From positions 496,001 through 560,000 of the forward strand of contig AP027925.1 in assembly GCA_036322875.1 (NCBI GenBank): 64,000 nucleotides of DNA. Direction: 5' to 3'. The notes under the pieces were generated by a model. The model was not told the origin of the DNA, made no database searches, and was given only the letters and a program-made list of their open reading frames with translations. The stretch comes from Paraimprobicoccus trichonymphae (GTDB lineage: Bacteria; Bacillota; Clostridia; Oscillospirales; Acutalibacteraceae). Shown in pieces: positions 8,381 through 16,930 of this stretch. The position numbers and the translations under genes were made by a program. Numbering within the stretch: the stretch's first letter is position 1; each line of letters starts with the position of its first letter.

Positions 8381-8499
8381 TACAATTTGAAATAAAGACT
8401 GTTATAGAAAAGCAATTAAAAGAAATTTTATATAAAGCTGCTAAGGGTAATAATTTTGATATTTTAGAAATCAATAATGCACGTATGACACGAATATGA
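8377..8499 (+). CDS. Small ORF coupled to miaA
   Basis: A 40-codon frame whose ATG overlaps the miaA stop (ATGA). The peptide is amphipathic, MIQFEIKTVIEKQLKEIL and onward, with no family I recognise. It may be the surviving 5' end of a lost downstream gene rather than a functional protein. Confidence 0.3.
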   Translation: MIQFEIKTVIEKQLKEILYKAAKGNNFDILEINNARMTRI

Positions 8500-8541
8500 A
8501 CCGTTATATCACGAAAAAGAAGTTGAGAAGCATGGTTGATA

Positions 8542-8799
8542 ATGCCAATAATATCAATGTTTTATGGTATAATAATTAAAAATGCAAAACAGAGAGCATT
8601 TACCTCCTCACATTCACACCGAATATCAAAAATATAAAGTTTCATTTAATCTTAATGGCAAGTTGATAAAAGGAAAATTTCCAAAGAAAAAACTAAACTG
8701 GTGATAGCATGGATTGAAATTCATTGTGAAGAATTAAAAGCTAATTGGGATATAGCATTTGAAAATAAACAACCATTTAAAATTGAACCATTAAAGTAA
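8542..8799 (+). pseudogene. DUF4160 protein, copy 1, frameshifted
   Basis: Joined across two frameshifts, the sequence reads MPIISMFYGIIIK, then HLPPHIHTEYQKYKVSF, LNGKLIKGKFPKK and WIEIHCEELKANWDIAF. This is the DUF4160 pattern, with its H-x-P-P-H-x-H motif near residue 20. DUF4160 proteins are usually paired with DUF2442 proteins and suspected to act as toxin-antitoxin-like units. One shift lies after IIIK and one before VIAWIEIH. DUF2442 follows after 14 nt. Confidence 0.75.
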
Positions 8800-8813
8800 G
8801 GAGTGATTTTTCC

Positions 8814-9110
8814 ATGAAAACATATTATGATGAAAAATTAAAAGACGAGGTTTATTATGTTTCTGATATTATTAGCCCTGTAGATGTAAAGCCGCTTGAA
8901 GACTATAAAATACTTGTAACCTTTGATTCAGGTGAAAAAAAAATATTTGATGTAACACCATATTTTGAGATAAAAGGGTATGAAAGATTAAGAAATAAAG
9001 ATTTTTTTAAAACCGTTCATATTCTGTATGGTGCTGTTGCATGGAATGAAGATTTGGATTTATGTCCAGAGGATTTGTATGATAATAGCGAATTAATTGC
9101 AAACTCATAA
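8814..9110 (+). CDS. DUF2442 domain protein (copy 1, intact)
   Basis: 98 residues with the DUF2442 pattern: ISPVDVKPLEDYKILVTFDSGEKKIFDVTPYF, then FKTVHILYGAVAWNEDLDLCPEDLYDNS. The function is not established. The family often follows DUF4160 and may be the partner of a two-gene module. A clear Shine-Dalgarno (AAGGAGTGA) precedes the ATG. Its DUF4160 partner is broken in both copies here, so this is the only intact member of a duplicated module. Confidence 0.85.
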   Translation: MKTYYDEKLKDEVYYVSDIISPVDVKPLEDYKILVTFDSGEKKIFDVTPYFEIKGYERLRNKDFFKTVHILYGAVAWNEDLDLCPEDLYDNSELIANS

Positions 9111-9192
9111 CAACTAAAATCTAAAAATATCAGCTCTGCCGAGAAATCAGCAGGTTTTTTTATAATTTAGCGAAAATCTAGGATTGATTTAG

Positions 9193-9221
9193 TTTACTTT
9201 TTCTTGGGATTGTGGTATAAT
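9193..9221 (+). promoter_or_regulatory. Promoter of DUF4160/DUF2442 copy 2
   Basis: TTTACT (9193-9198) and TATAAT (9216-9221) have a 17-nt spacer, upstream of AAAGGGAG and the copy 2 ATG at 9278. Confidence 0.5.
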
Positions 9222-9277
9222 ATAATTATAAGTAAAAAATATTGTTAAAAATTAAGATTAATGAAAGGGAGTAAAAA

Positions 9278-9536
9278 ATGCCAGTATTATCAATGTTTTA
9301 TGGTATAATAATTAAGAATGTATTTTGATGAGCACATCCTCCTCACATACACGCATTTTATTCAGACGAAGAAGCTGAGATTTCTCTTGATGGCAAGGTG
9401 ATTAACGGACATGTATCACCCAGAAAATTAAAGATGGTACAAGTTTGGATGGACATTCACAAAAGAAGAATTAGAAGCCAACTGGAATCTTGCCTCTTCT
9501 GGTGAGTCTGTTTTCAAAATCGAACCATTAAAATAA
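9278..9536 (+). pseudogene. DUF4160 protein, copy 2, frameshifted
   Basis: The start MPVLSMFYGIIIK is nearly identical in DNA to copy 1. After a shift it reads MYFDE, then HPPHIHAFYSDEEAEISL and DGKVINGHVSPRKLKMVQVW. A further shift precedes EELEANWNLASSGES and IEPLK. At least three indels break the frame. The ATG still has a good AAAGGGAG and a promoter. Confidence 0.75.
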
Positions 9537-9553
9537 GCAAGGAGATGATTTTT

Positions 9554-9831
9554 GTGAATACATGTAAAAGGAAAAAGAATGTTTCAAATCTTATTCGTCC
9601 AGTTTCTGTAGAATCTAATGATGATTACACATTGTTATTGTTATTTTCAACTGGTGAAAAAAAATTTATGATATGAAACCTTTACTTGGCAAATGGTACT
9701 ACGAACCGCTTAAAAATATCGGTTTTTTTAAGACTGCACATATCGAATGTGGAACGGTCGTTTGGAACGACGAAATTGATATTTCACCAGAAAATTTATA
9801 TGAAAAAGGCGAGTTAGTTGCAAATTTATAA
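9554..9831 (+). pseudogene. DUF2442 protein, copy 2, one frameshift
   Basis: The start LIRPVSVESNDDYTLLLLF then STGEKKF breaks at an A-run near 9655-9662. After a 1-nt shift it resumes with YDMKPLLGKWYYEPLKN, IGFFKTAHIECGTVVWNDEI and DISPENLYEKGELVANL. It is homologous to the intact copy at 8814-9110. It follows DUF4160 copy 2 in the same order, so the whole module was duplicated. Confidence 0.75.
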
Positions 9832-10001
9832 CAACTAAAAAATCAAAAATATAACTCTGTTGAGAAATCAGCAGCCCAAAAATTCAAGACAAGTATATGT
9901 TAATAAACACGATAATTCTGATATTTTTTTCTTTACCAACTTTACTATTTAGTGTTTTCCAAAACCGAAAAATCAATAATTTAATTTATCTCAAAAAGCA
10001 C

Positions 10002-10031
10002 TTGACTAATATTAAACAAAAGTCGTAAAAT
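10002..10031 (+). promoter_or_regulatory. Promoter upstream of tRNA-Ser
   Basis: TTGACT (10002-10007) and TAAAAT (10026-10031) have an 18-nt spacer. It is the best promoter before the tRNA-Ser/galE unit, about 220 nt upstream of the tRNA. Confidence 0.5.
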
Positions 10032-10097
10032 AATAGAATTGTGAGTTTTGAATATAAAAAAACATATGTTTAAGATAATATATTAAATAGTTCGTTT

Positions 10098-10235
10098 ATG
10101 GAAAGTTTTAAAGTTAACCTAAAAGTGAAAGAAGATATAAAGGATATATTCATAACTTTGAGTAAATTAGTAATAAGACATTTTGAGGTATTTTTATTTA
10201 TTTTTTATAACAAAAAGGAAAATGTCATTTACTAA
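10098..10235 (+). CDS. Small ORF between promoter and tRNA-Ser
   Basis: A 45-codon frame, MESFKVNLKVKEDIKDIF and onward, with a hydrophobic, aromatic C-terminal half (HFEVFLFIFY). There is no strong Shine-Dalgarno and no recognised family. It lies inside the likely tRNA-Ser precursor transcript and could be chance. Confidence 0.2.
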   Translation: MESFKVNLKVKEDIKDIFITLSKLVIRHFEVFLFIFYNKKENVIY

Positions 10236-10249
10236 GTAAAAAAATTAAA

Positions 10250-10340
10250 GGAGCGGTATCGAAGTGGTCATAACGGGGCTGACTCGAAATCAGTTTGGAT
10301 TAATAAATCCACGTGGGTTCGAATCCCACCCGCTCCGCCA
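10250..10340 (+). tRNA. tRNA-Ser (CGA)
   Basis: A 91-nt class II tRNA with encoded CCA. The acceptor GGAGCGG pairs with CCGCTCC. The anticodon loop CTCGAAA has CGA at 10285-10287. A long variable arm precedes the T arm GGGTTCGAATCCC. It reads UCG. Confidence 0.95.
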
Positions 10341-10355
10341 AAAAGAAAATTAACT

Positions 10356-11345
10356 ATGAAAAAAATACTAGTCACAGGCGGAGCTGGATATATAGGAAGT
10401 CACGCATGTACTGAGCTTTTGAACTTAAATTACGATGTAATTATTTTGGATGACTTTTCTAACAGTTACAAAAATATAATTCTAAATATAGAAATAATTT
10501 CGAAAAAAAAAATAAAATGTTATAGCTGTAACATTTTAGATTATAAAAATTTGGAAAAAATATTTATTGAAAACAAAATTGATGCTGTTATGCATTTTGC
10601 TGCTTTAAAATCTGTTTCTGAATCCACAAAAAACCCCTTAGAATATTACAAAAATAATGTTCAAGGAACTATTTGTTTGTGCGAAATTATGAAAAAATTT
10701 AATGTTAAAAAAATGATATTCAGTTCTTCAGCGACTGTTTACGGTGATAACAAACCGCCTTTTAAAGAATATATGGAAACTAAAAATGTTAAAAATCCTT
10801 ACGGAAAAACTAAATATTTTATAGAACAAATCTTAAGAGATATATATATTTCAGACAAAACTTGGAGCATAATTATTTTAAGATATTTTAATCCAATAGG
10901 TGCACATAAAAGTGGTTTGATACCAGAAGACCCTATAGGACAACCTAACAATATTATGCCTATAATTTTAAGAGTTGCTTCTGAAAAATTAAGAGAACTG
11001 GTTATTTTTGGAAATGATCATAACACTCCAGATGGAACTTGCATAAGAGATTATATTCACATTTTAGATTTAGTTAGTGGACATATATGTGCTTTAAATG
11101 AAGTTTTAAACAAAAATATTTTCAAAATCTTTAATTTGGGAACAGGTATAGGTACTAGTGTTTTAGAATTAGTAAAAACTTTTCAAAAGGTAAATAATTT
11201 AAAAGTTAATTACGTTTTTGGGAAAAAAAGAACTGGAGATATTTCAATTTGTTATGCAGAATCAAACTTAGCAAAAAAACATTTAAATTGGAAACCAAAA
11301 TATAATTTAGAAGATATGTGCAAAGATGCTTGGAATAGTGTTTAA
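10356..11345 (+). CDS. galE: UDP-glucose 4-epimerase
   Basis: 329 residues of the extended short-chain dehydrogenase type. It has the NAD-binding GGAGYIGSHACTELL at the N-terminus, FSSSATVYG with the catalytic Ser/Thr, and NPYGKTK with the Y-x-x-x-K pair. IPEDPIGQPNNIMPI and GTCIRDYIHILDLV are typical of GalE. It interconverts UDP-glucose and UDP-galactose for surface glycans or galactose use. The ATG lies 16 nt after the tRNA-Ser CCA end, so the two are probably cotranscribed. Confidence 0.95.
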   Translation: MKKILVTGGAGYIGSHACTELLNLNYDVIILDDFSNSYKNIILNIEIISKKKIKCYSCNILDYKNLEKIFIENKIDAVMHFAALKSVSESTKNPLEYYKNNVQGTICLCEIMKKFNVKKMIFSSSATVYGDNKPPFKEYMETKNVKNPYGKTKYFIEQILRDIYISDKTWSIIILRYFNPIGAHKSGLIPEDPIGQPNNIMPIILRVASEKLRELVIFGNDHNTPDGTCIRDYIHILDLVSGHICALNEVLNKNIFKIFNLGTGIGTSVLELVKTFQKVNNLKVNYVFGKKRTGDISICYAESNLAKKHLNWKPKYNLEDMCKDAWNSV

Positions 11346-11886
11346 TTTTCTTTGGGTTTAGTTCTCCACCCTTTATGGAGAAAAATGATATAATAAACCT
11401 GTTTTTAAACTCAAAAACCCAACTTATGATTATACAAAGTTGCAATTAATTTGACCCTGAGTAAACCTATTTTTCCTTTGTTTCTGTAAACTTCTTTACA
11501 AATTCTAAATATTTTTGTTTCCCTATTAATGTGTTCAATTGTGATTCTTTTTTGTGCCAAAAGCTTATTTTTAACGATTTCTTCTTCAGTGAAAAGATGA
11601 TTTTTTGTTTCTTATGATTTTGTCTATTTCAGATATCAAAAAACAAAATTTTTAGTGAATATGTCAACTTGATTATTTTAGATTTCGCTGTGGCACAATA
11701 AAAAATTTCAAAATTTTGTGCAAAATTTGTATATGCTATTATATATAAATGATTTTATTTTTTATTTTCATTACATTCCTTAATTTCATTTTCAAAAACG
11801 TCTTTAAAATTTTTTAAAATATTCTTTTCGGTGAAAACCTCAGTTTTATGACTATTTATTTTCTTTAAACATATGTCATAAATATT
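11346..11886 (-). mobile_element. IS5-family element remnant (3' end) and non-coding flank
   Basis: On the minus strand between about 11394 and 11600 the 3' part of an IS5-type transposase is recognisable: a K-N-R-G-K-x-G-L-L-R-V-K-L-I-A-like tail ending in an N-L-Y-N motif. It is homologous to the fragment at 15873-16124. The element end AAACCTGTTTTTAAAC (11395-11410) matches the AGACCTGTTCATAAAC end at 15788. The 5' half is gone. From 11600 to 11886 I see only the out-of-reading continuation of the hydrolase gene. Confidence 0.6.
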
Positions 11887-12867
11887 TTATTTACTTTTTT
11901 GTTTATTTAGTTCAGCTTTAATTGTTCTAATAAAATTGCAAAAATTTTCACTGCTAGTAAAATATCTACATAATTCATCGATGCAATCTTTTTTATTTAA
12001 AATATTTTTAGATAAAGTATCAATTTGTTGAGAAAAAAGCCTTTGAATAATTATATCTTTGAAAAAACTCAATCTCTTTTGTGTTGCGTTCTTGTTTTTA
12101 TCTAATTTTAAAAATATATTTTTAAAATTAATATCTGTTATCTTAATTAATTTCATATTTTTTTCACTAAAATAGATACCCGTAGGTAATTCAAATAATC
12201 TTCCTTGGCTGTATCTTTTTCTACCAAATTGATATCCCTTTTTTACAATTTTTATATTACCATTAACATTTATTTTTTCTGTTTCATAAAATCCCATAGT
12301 GTGGTCGATTTCTGTTATTATAATAATTTTTATATTTCTTATTAATTGTGGTTCAAATAGTAAATTAAAAAAACCTTTTACAGGATCTACGCAGTAAACA
12401 ACTGCAGATTTATTAACCTTGCCATCAATTGCTATTTCTACGTCTTCTCCGCTATGAAAAGGTCCAGGAACTGGATCGAAGATTGTTGTGTTTATTCTAA
12501 CGTTTTCTTCGTCTTTATATTTTCGGGCTATTTCATTTAAAACACGACTTGCCGCACAACCGCCTCTACTATGTCCTTTAATTATTATAGTTATTCTATT
12601 GTCATTATTTTTTTCAAGTAAATCGTCAATTTTTTTAGTAAGCACTTTTTTCATTCTTTCATAATTTTTCTCTATAGAAAATTTTCCGTTTTCTGTTGCT
12701 CCAGGAAAAACTTCTATTTCACTTTCTGGGCCAGGAACTGAATATTCAATTTTAATCTTATTTGAATCTAGTTCTTTTTCTCTGCACCATATATAAATTT
12801 CTTCCTCACTTTTAAAATTTATAATTTCGCCATTTTCATTAAGTCTATCACCATACATATCTTTCAT
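11887..12867 (-). CDS. Alpha/beta-hydrolase (lipase-like), probably truncated
   Basis: 326 codons. ITIIIKGHSRGGCAASRVL has the nucleophile elbow G-x-S-x-G (Ser near residue 99), followed by INTTIFDPVPGPF, where the Asp could be the acid residue, and IDHTMGFYET with a candidate His. The layout resembles secreted or effector-type lipases, but I cannot name the family. Coding continues in frame on both sides. Upstream, codons back to 12918 and, past a TAA at 12919-12921, about 14 more look coding. Downstream, after the TAA at 11887-11889, 43 more codons look coding. There is no Shine-Dalgarno at the ATG. It may be a decaying gene with an intact centre. Confidence 0.55.
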   Translation of the reverse strand: MKDMYGDRLNENGEIINFKSEEEIYIWCREKELDSNKIKIEYSVPGPESEIEVFPGATENGKFSIEKNYERMKKVLTKKIDDLLEKNNDNRITIIIKGHSRGGCAASRVLNEIARKYKDEENVRINTTIFDPVPGPFHSGEDVEIAIDGKVNKSAVVYCVDPVKGFFNLLFEPQLIRNIKIIIITEIDHTMGFYETEKINVNGNIKIVKKGYQFGRKRYSQGRLFELPTGIYFSEKNMKLIKITDINFKNIFLKLDKNKNATQKRLSFFKDIIIQRLFSQQIDTLSKNILNKKDCIDELCRYFTSSENFCNFIRTIKAELNKQKSK

Positions 12868-13186
12868 TTTTTTAAAATCAGGTACAAACTCAACATGATC
12901 AATGTCAACAAGATCCGCTTAATAAAAAAATACATTTGAAACACCGTTATATTTTTCAAAATGTCAAAGACATAGAGTAAGATTAGTAAAACTTATTATA
13001 ATTTTAGCATATTTTTGATCTTTAGGGGTCATCGCACTTCAAGGTAGATAGATGTTGACTAAATACAACGATACTATTAATTTCTGAATACAAAAATATA
13101 TAAATAACTTGAAAAACAGTGACACTTTACAAAAACCTATCATATTAAGTTACTAGATAGATTTTAAGAAAAAATGAGGTAATTGT
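12868..13186. other. Gap holding the broken 5' end of the hydrolase
   Basis: On the minus strand, residues resembling VDIDHVEFVPDFKK (12909-12868) and, beyond an in-frame TAA, EKYNGVSNVFFY (to about 12960) look like lost N-terminal coding sequence. On the plus strand the asnB leader shows no clear riboswitch. Confidence 0.4.
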
Positions 13187-15013
13187 ATGTGTGGAATCGC
13201 TGGGGAAGTAAATTTTAATAAAAATATAAAAAATAATTTAAAAATATATGAAAATATGCAAAAAAGCTTAAAAAATCGTGGACCTGATCAAGAAGAAATT
13301 TACTTAGAAACGAATATTTGCCTTATACATACGAGATTGTGTATAATAGACGTTGAGAACGGAAAACAACCTATGATTTTTAGATTTGGAAATAAAAAAT
13401 ATATTTTAGTTTACAATGGAGAATTATATAATACTGACAAATTAAGACAAGAATTAGAAGTTTTAGGGCACAAATTTATAGGATATTCAGATACGGAAGT
13501 TTTGTTACATTGTTATATAGAATGGCAAGCAGAAAGTGTTAATAAATTGAATGGAATTTTTGCATTTGCGATTTGGGAAGAACATAATCAAAAATTATTT
13601 GTAGCTAGAGATAGAATGGGTGTAAAACCGTTTTTTTATTATTTTAAAAACAATGTTTTTATATTCGGATCTGAAATAAAAAGTATATTGAAACATGACT
13701 TAATAGAAGCTGAAATAGATATAAATTCTATTAGTGAGATAATTCTGTTAGGTCCAGGAAGGACACCAGGTTATGGAGTTTTTAAAAACATAAAAGAATT
13801 AAAACCTGCTAATTGTGGATTTTTTGATAATAAAAACAAGTTAAAAATTTGGGAATATTGGAAATTGTCTGAAAGCGAAAATAATGACAGCTTTGAAAAA
13901 ACTATTGAAAAAACCAGATTTTTAGTTAAAAATTCTATTGAAAGACAACTTGTTTCTGATGTTCCAGTTTGTACTTTTTTATCTGGCGGTATAGATTCTA
14001 GCATCATTTCTTCGATTTCTTATAGGTATTTCAATAAAAAAAATATTCAATTACAAACTTTTTCTGTAGATTACGAAGATAATAGCAAATTTTTTGAAAC
14101 CAGCAAATTTCAACCGAATTCTGACTTTGAATATATAAAATATATGAACAAATATTTAAAAGATTCTAAGCATTATAACATAATTTTGAATACTCAAGAT
14201 TTAGTGAATAATTTATATTTAGCAGTAGAAGCAAGAGATTTACCTGGAATGGCAGATATAGATTCTTCTTTGTTATTATTTTGCAAAGAAATAAAAAAGT
14301 TTGCAAAAGTAGCTTTATCTGGTGAATGTGCAGATGAAATTTTTGGCGGATATCCTTGGTACAAAGAAAGCTACATAAATAGAGATAATTTTCCATGGTC
14401 GCCTTCAAGTGACGAAAAATTAGATTTTCTAAAACCAGAATTTTCAGATAAAATAGAAAATAATTATTTAGAAAACAAATATCAAAATTTTATAGAAAAT
14501 TTAAATTTAAAAACATTAGACAAATCTGAGAAAAATATGAAAGAATTAATAAATTTAAATTTAAAATGGTTTATGCAAACACTTCTGGACAGAAAAGACA
14601 GAATGAGTATGTACAACGGTCTTGAAGTCCGTGTTCCTTATTGTGATTACAAAATAGCTGAGTATGTTTATAATATAAATATTAAGTATAAAAAATCTGA
14701 AAAATATATTTTAAGAGAAGCTATGAAAGATTTTTTACCAAAAAAAGTTTTGAACAGAAAAAAAAGTCCTTACCCCAAGACTCATAATCCTGAATATTTG
14801 AAAATAGTTTCCGAAAAATTAGAAGAAATAATTAATAATTATAAATCTCCAATTTTAAACTTTGTAAAAAAAGACAAACTTGAAAATTTGATAAAAATAG
14901 ATAATAATAAAAATAATACTTGGTACGGTCAATTAATGTCTTTGCCACAAACTATAGCTTATTTTTTACAAGTTAATTATTGGTTGATAAAATATAATAT
15001 TAAAATAAAATAA
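13187..15013 (+). CDS. asnB: Asparagine synthase (glutamine-hydrolysing)
   Basis: 608 residues. The N-terminal class II glutaminase begins MCGIAGEVNF (Cys2 nucleophile) and has LKNRGPDQEE and LVYNGELYN. The synthetase half has the PP-loop FLSGGIDSSIIS near residue 266 and SGECADEIFGGYPWY. It makes asparagine from aspartate, glutamine and ATP. ATG follows GAGG. It heads a short run with aroQ (23 nt on) and ireB, all on the plus strand. The length is normal. Confidence 0.96.
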   Translation: MCGIAGEVNFNKNIKNNLKIYENMQKSLKNRGPDQEEIYLETNICLIHTRLCIIDVENGKQPMIFRFGNKKYILVYNGELYNTDKLRQELEVLGHKFIGYSDTEVLLHCYIEWQAESVNKLNGIFAFAIWEEHNQKLFVARDRMGVKPFFYYFKNNVFIFGSEIKSILKHDLIEAEIDINSISEIILLGPGRTPGYGVFKNIKELKPANCGFFDNKNKLKIWEYWKLSESENNDSFEKTIEKTRFLVKNSIERQLVSDVPVCTFLSGGIDSSIISSISYRYFNKKNIQLQTFSVDYEDNSKFFETSKFQPNSDFEYIKYMNKYLKDSKHYNIILNTQDLVNNLYLAVEARDLPGMADIDSSLLLFCKEIKKFAKVALSGECADEIFGGYPWYKESYINRDNFPWSPSSDEKLDFLKPEFSDKIENNYLENKYQNFIENLNLKTLDKSEKNMKELINLNLKWFMQTLLDRKDRMSMYNGLEVRVPYCDYKIAEYVYNINIKYKKSEKYILREAMKDFLPKKVLNRKKSPYPKTHNPEYLKIVSEKLEEIINNYKSPILNFVKKDKLENLIKIDNNKNNTWYGQLMSLPQTIAYFLQVNYWLIKYNIKIK

Positions 15014-15036
15014 AAATTTGGTGATACAATTAAACA

Positions 15037-15474
15037 ATGAACAGAAAGAATATTTTTGTGCTGCTAGGTCCAAATTTGAACATGGTGGGAGTTAGGGAAA
15101 AAAGTATTTATGGAGAAGAATCAGCTGAGAAAATTAAATCTCAAATTATAGAATATGCTGATAGATTAAATTTTAATTGCGAAGTTTTTCATAGTAATCA
15201 TGAGGGAGAACTCGTAGATAAAATTCACGAAATTCGAGAAAATATTTTTGGTGGTATAATAAATATTGGTCCTTTATCTGGTTATAGTTATTGTTTAAGA
15301 GATGCTATTTATCTAACAAGAATACCATTTGTTGAAGTTCATACGTCGAATGTTTATACCAGAGAAAATTTCAGATCTAAATCAGTTATAGCTGGCGTTT
15401 GCATCGGACAAATATCGGGTTTTGGAAAACATAGTTATTTTTTAGCTATTGAAGCACTGAAATATTTGGTGTAA
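15037..15474 (+). CDS. aroQ: Type II 3-dehydroquinate dehydratase, active-site variant
   Basis: 145 residues, normal length. LGPNLNMVG, the R-E-K-S-I-Y-G segment with catalytic Arg and Tyr, HSNHEGELVDKIHEI, FVEVHTSNVYTRENFRSKSV and GQISGFGKHSY all fit AroQ. The enzyme dehydrates 3-dehydroquinate in the shikimate pathway. One oddity is the family loop N-P-G-x-x-T-H-T-S, which here reads NIGPLSGYS. The substrate-binding His is replaced by Gly while the other key residues remain. It might be a working variant or the start of decay. No other aro gene is in the window. Confidence 0.88.
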   Translation: MNRKNIFVLLGPNLNMVGVREKSIYGEESAEKIKSQIIEYADRLNFNCEVFHSNHEGELVDKIHEIRENIFGGIINIGPLSGYSYCLRDAIYLTRIPFVEVHTSNVYTRENFRSKSVIAGVCIGQISGFGKHSYFLAIEALKYLV

Positions 15475-15504
15475 TATATTTCATATAGGGAGTGATTTTA
15501 AAAA

Positions 15505-15756
15505 ATGGCACAAGATGAAACAATAACGTTTTCAGTAAGCAAAAATAAAAAAACAAGTATTAAAGAAATTTTGTCTACAGTTTATAGTGCACTTTTAGAA
15601 AAAGGTTACAACCCTGAAAATCAAATAGTTGGGTACATCATATCACAAGATCCGACTTATATTACTCAATACAAAAATGCTAGAAATTTAATAATGAAGC
15701 TAGATAGAGATGAAATATTAAAAATTTTGCTTAAATATTATTTATTTCAAAAATAA
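15505..15756 (+). CDS. IreB family regulatory phosphoprotein
   Basis: 83 residues: MAQDETITFSVSKNKKTSIKEIL, then YSALLEKGYNPENQIVGYIISQDPTYIT and NARNLIMKLDRDEIL. This is the IreB/DUF965 family, in which N-terminal Thr residues are phosphorylated by PASTA-type Ser/Thr kinases in Enterococcus. TITFS at 6-10 carries such Thr. It starts after TAGGGAGTGA. It lies 30 nt after aroQ; the usual ruvX neighbour is missing. Confidence 0.92.
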   Translation: MAQDETITFSVSKNKKTSIKEILSTVYSALLEKGYNPENQIVGYIISQDPTYITQYKNARNLIMKLDRDEILKILLKYYLFQK

Positions 15757-15785
15757 AAAAGCATAAGGTTTGATATTATATGCAA

Positions 15786-16126
15786 TAGACCTGTTCATAA
15801 ACAAAAAAATAGTAAAATAAACGAATGAATAAGTATGAAAAATCACAAAAACAAGAAAACTAAAATTTCAAATTGATCAAAGGCGTCACAAAAGCAGCAT
15901 TCGAAAAAATACTGAAATACCAAAAAAAGCTACAAAAAATCATCCTCTCACCGAAGAAGAAATCGTTGAAAAATAAGCTTTTGGCACAAAAAAGAGTCAC
16001 AATTGAACGCATTAATAGGGAAATAAAAACATTTAGAATTTGTAAAAAAATTTACAGAAACAAAGGGAAAAGAGGTTTACTCAGGATTAAATTAATTGCG
16101 AGTTTGTATAATCAGATACTATAAAA
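15786..16126 (+). mobile_element. IS5-type deletion derivative (MITE-like)
   Basis: The left end TAGACCTGTTCATAAAC lies at 15786-15802. An initiation region homologous to 42040-42096 follows, then a fusion of the transposase start (KGVTKAAFEKILKYQ) to its end (RKSLKNKLLAQKRVTIERIN and LLRIKLIASLYNQIL, 15873-16124). The catalytic middle is missing. It shares ends with the remnants at 11394-11600 and 41800-42096. It abuts the 3' end of the hypothetical gene on the other strand. Confidence 0.65.
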
Positions 16127-16930
16127 TATTACTTTTACGTCATCGAGCATATTTATTCTACGTAAGTGAGATTTTTTGCCTGAATTATCTAATAAATTAA
16201 CACTTAGTTCTGAAAGTTGAAGTTGTGATTGTTTCACCGCAAAACATTGAATTGCTTCAGGGATAGTATCTTTACAATTTTCAGAAAAATTCACTTGTTT
16301 TAAATTTTCTAAAATATGTAACGGAAAAGCATAAGTAGATAGATCATTAAGAATTTCAGATAAATATTCAGCTTTACAATAAGCCACTGGGTAGCAATTC
16401 GAAAATGTTATTTCTTCTATACATGATGTGTTTACGGGCACTTCTTGTGAAGAAAAAGTCCACCTTGTGCATTCAGAATATGTAGTAACAGCAATCTGAG
16501 ATACAAATTTTTCAATTTTTTCTTCATATGAGATGAAAACTATTTCTTTAATACGAAAACTTACAGTACCTTTTTTATCAAGTTCATTTTTTATGATTTT
16601 TAACAACTCACCAAAACAAGAATGACTAAAAATTTTTTCGCCTATTCTACCAGGAAGCTTATTTTTCACGTTCCAATATACCGTCGAAACTGTGATTTCA
16701 TTATTTGTTTTCTTTTCATATTTGCAAATTACATGTCCTTCTTTGTCCTTAAGGGCATTTTCAGTAATGGTGTACTCACTGACGAATTTTTCTTTTTCTT
16801 CAAAACTTTTTTTATTGCTTTCTGGTTTAAACCCTAATGTTGAGTTTATATCTTCTTTTTTGTTGTGATAGTTTTTATTTATGAGATGCCCTACAAACAA
16901 AGTGGCTTCAAATAATGTAGTTACCAACAA
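16112..16930 (-). CDS. Hypothetical exported/membrane protein, 5' end interrupted
   Basis: 272 codons, no family I recognise. An N-terminal hydrophobic stretch (LLVTTLFEATLFVGHLI) is followed by a soluble, Glu/Lys-rich body. Upstream and in the same frame, past a TAA at 16967-16969, a start MDKICKKLCCGSLSLVFSF (ATG at 17056) looks like a signal peptide, so the original gene was probably 17056-16112. The C-terminal part resembles the broken gene at 20092-20669 (ILNDLSTYAFPLHILENLKQ against LLNSLSESITPISSLKNLQN), giving a small paralogous family. Confidence 0.5.
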   Translation of the reverse strand: MLVTTLFEATLFVGHLINKNYHNKKEDINSTLGFKPESNKKSFEEKEKFVSEYTITENALKDKEGHVICKYEKKTNNEITVSTVYWNVKNKLPGRIGEKIFSHSCFGELLKIIKNELDKKGTVSFRIKEIVFISYEEKIEKFVSQIAVTTYSECTRWTFSSQEVPVNTSCIEEITFSNCYPVAYCKAEYLSEILNDLSTYAFPLHILENLKQVNFSENCKDTIPEAIQCFAVKQSQLQLSELSVNLLDNSGKKSHLRRINMLDDVKVIFYSI

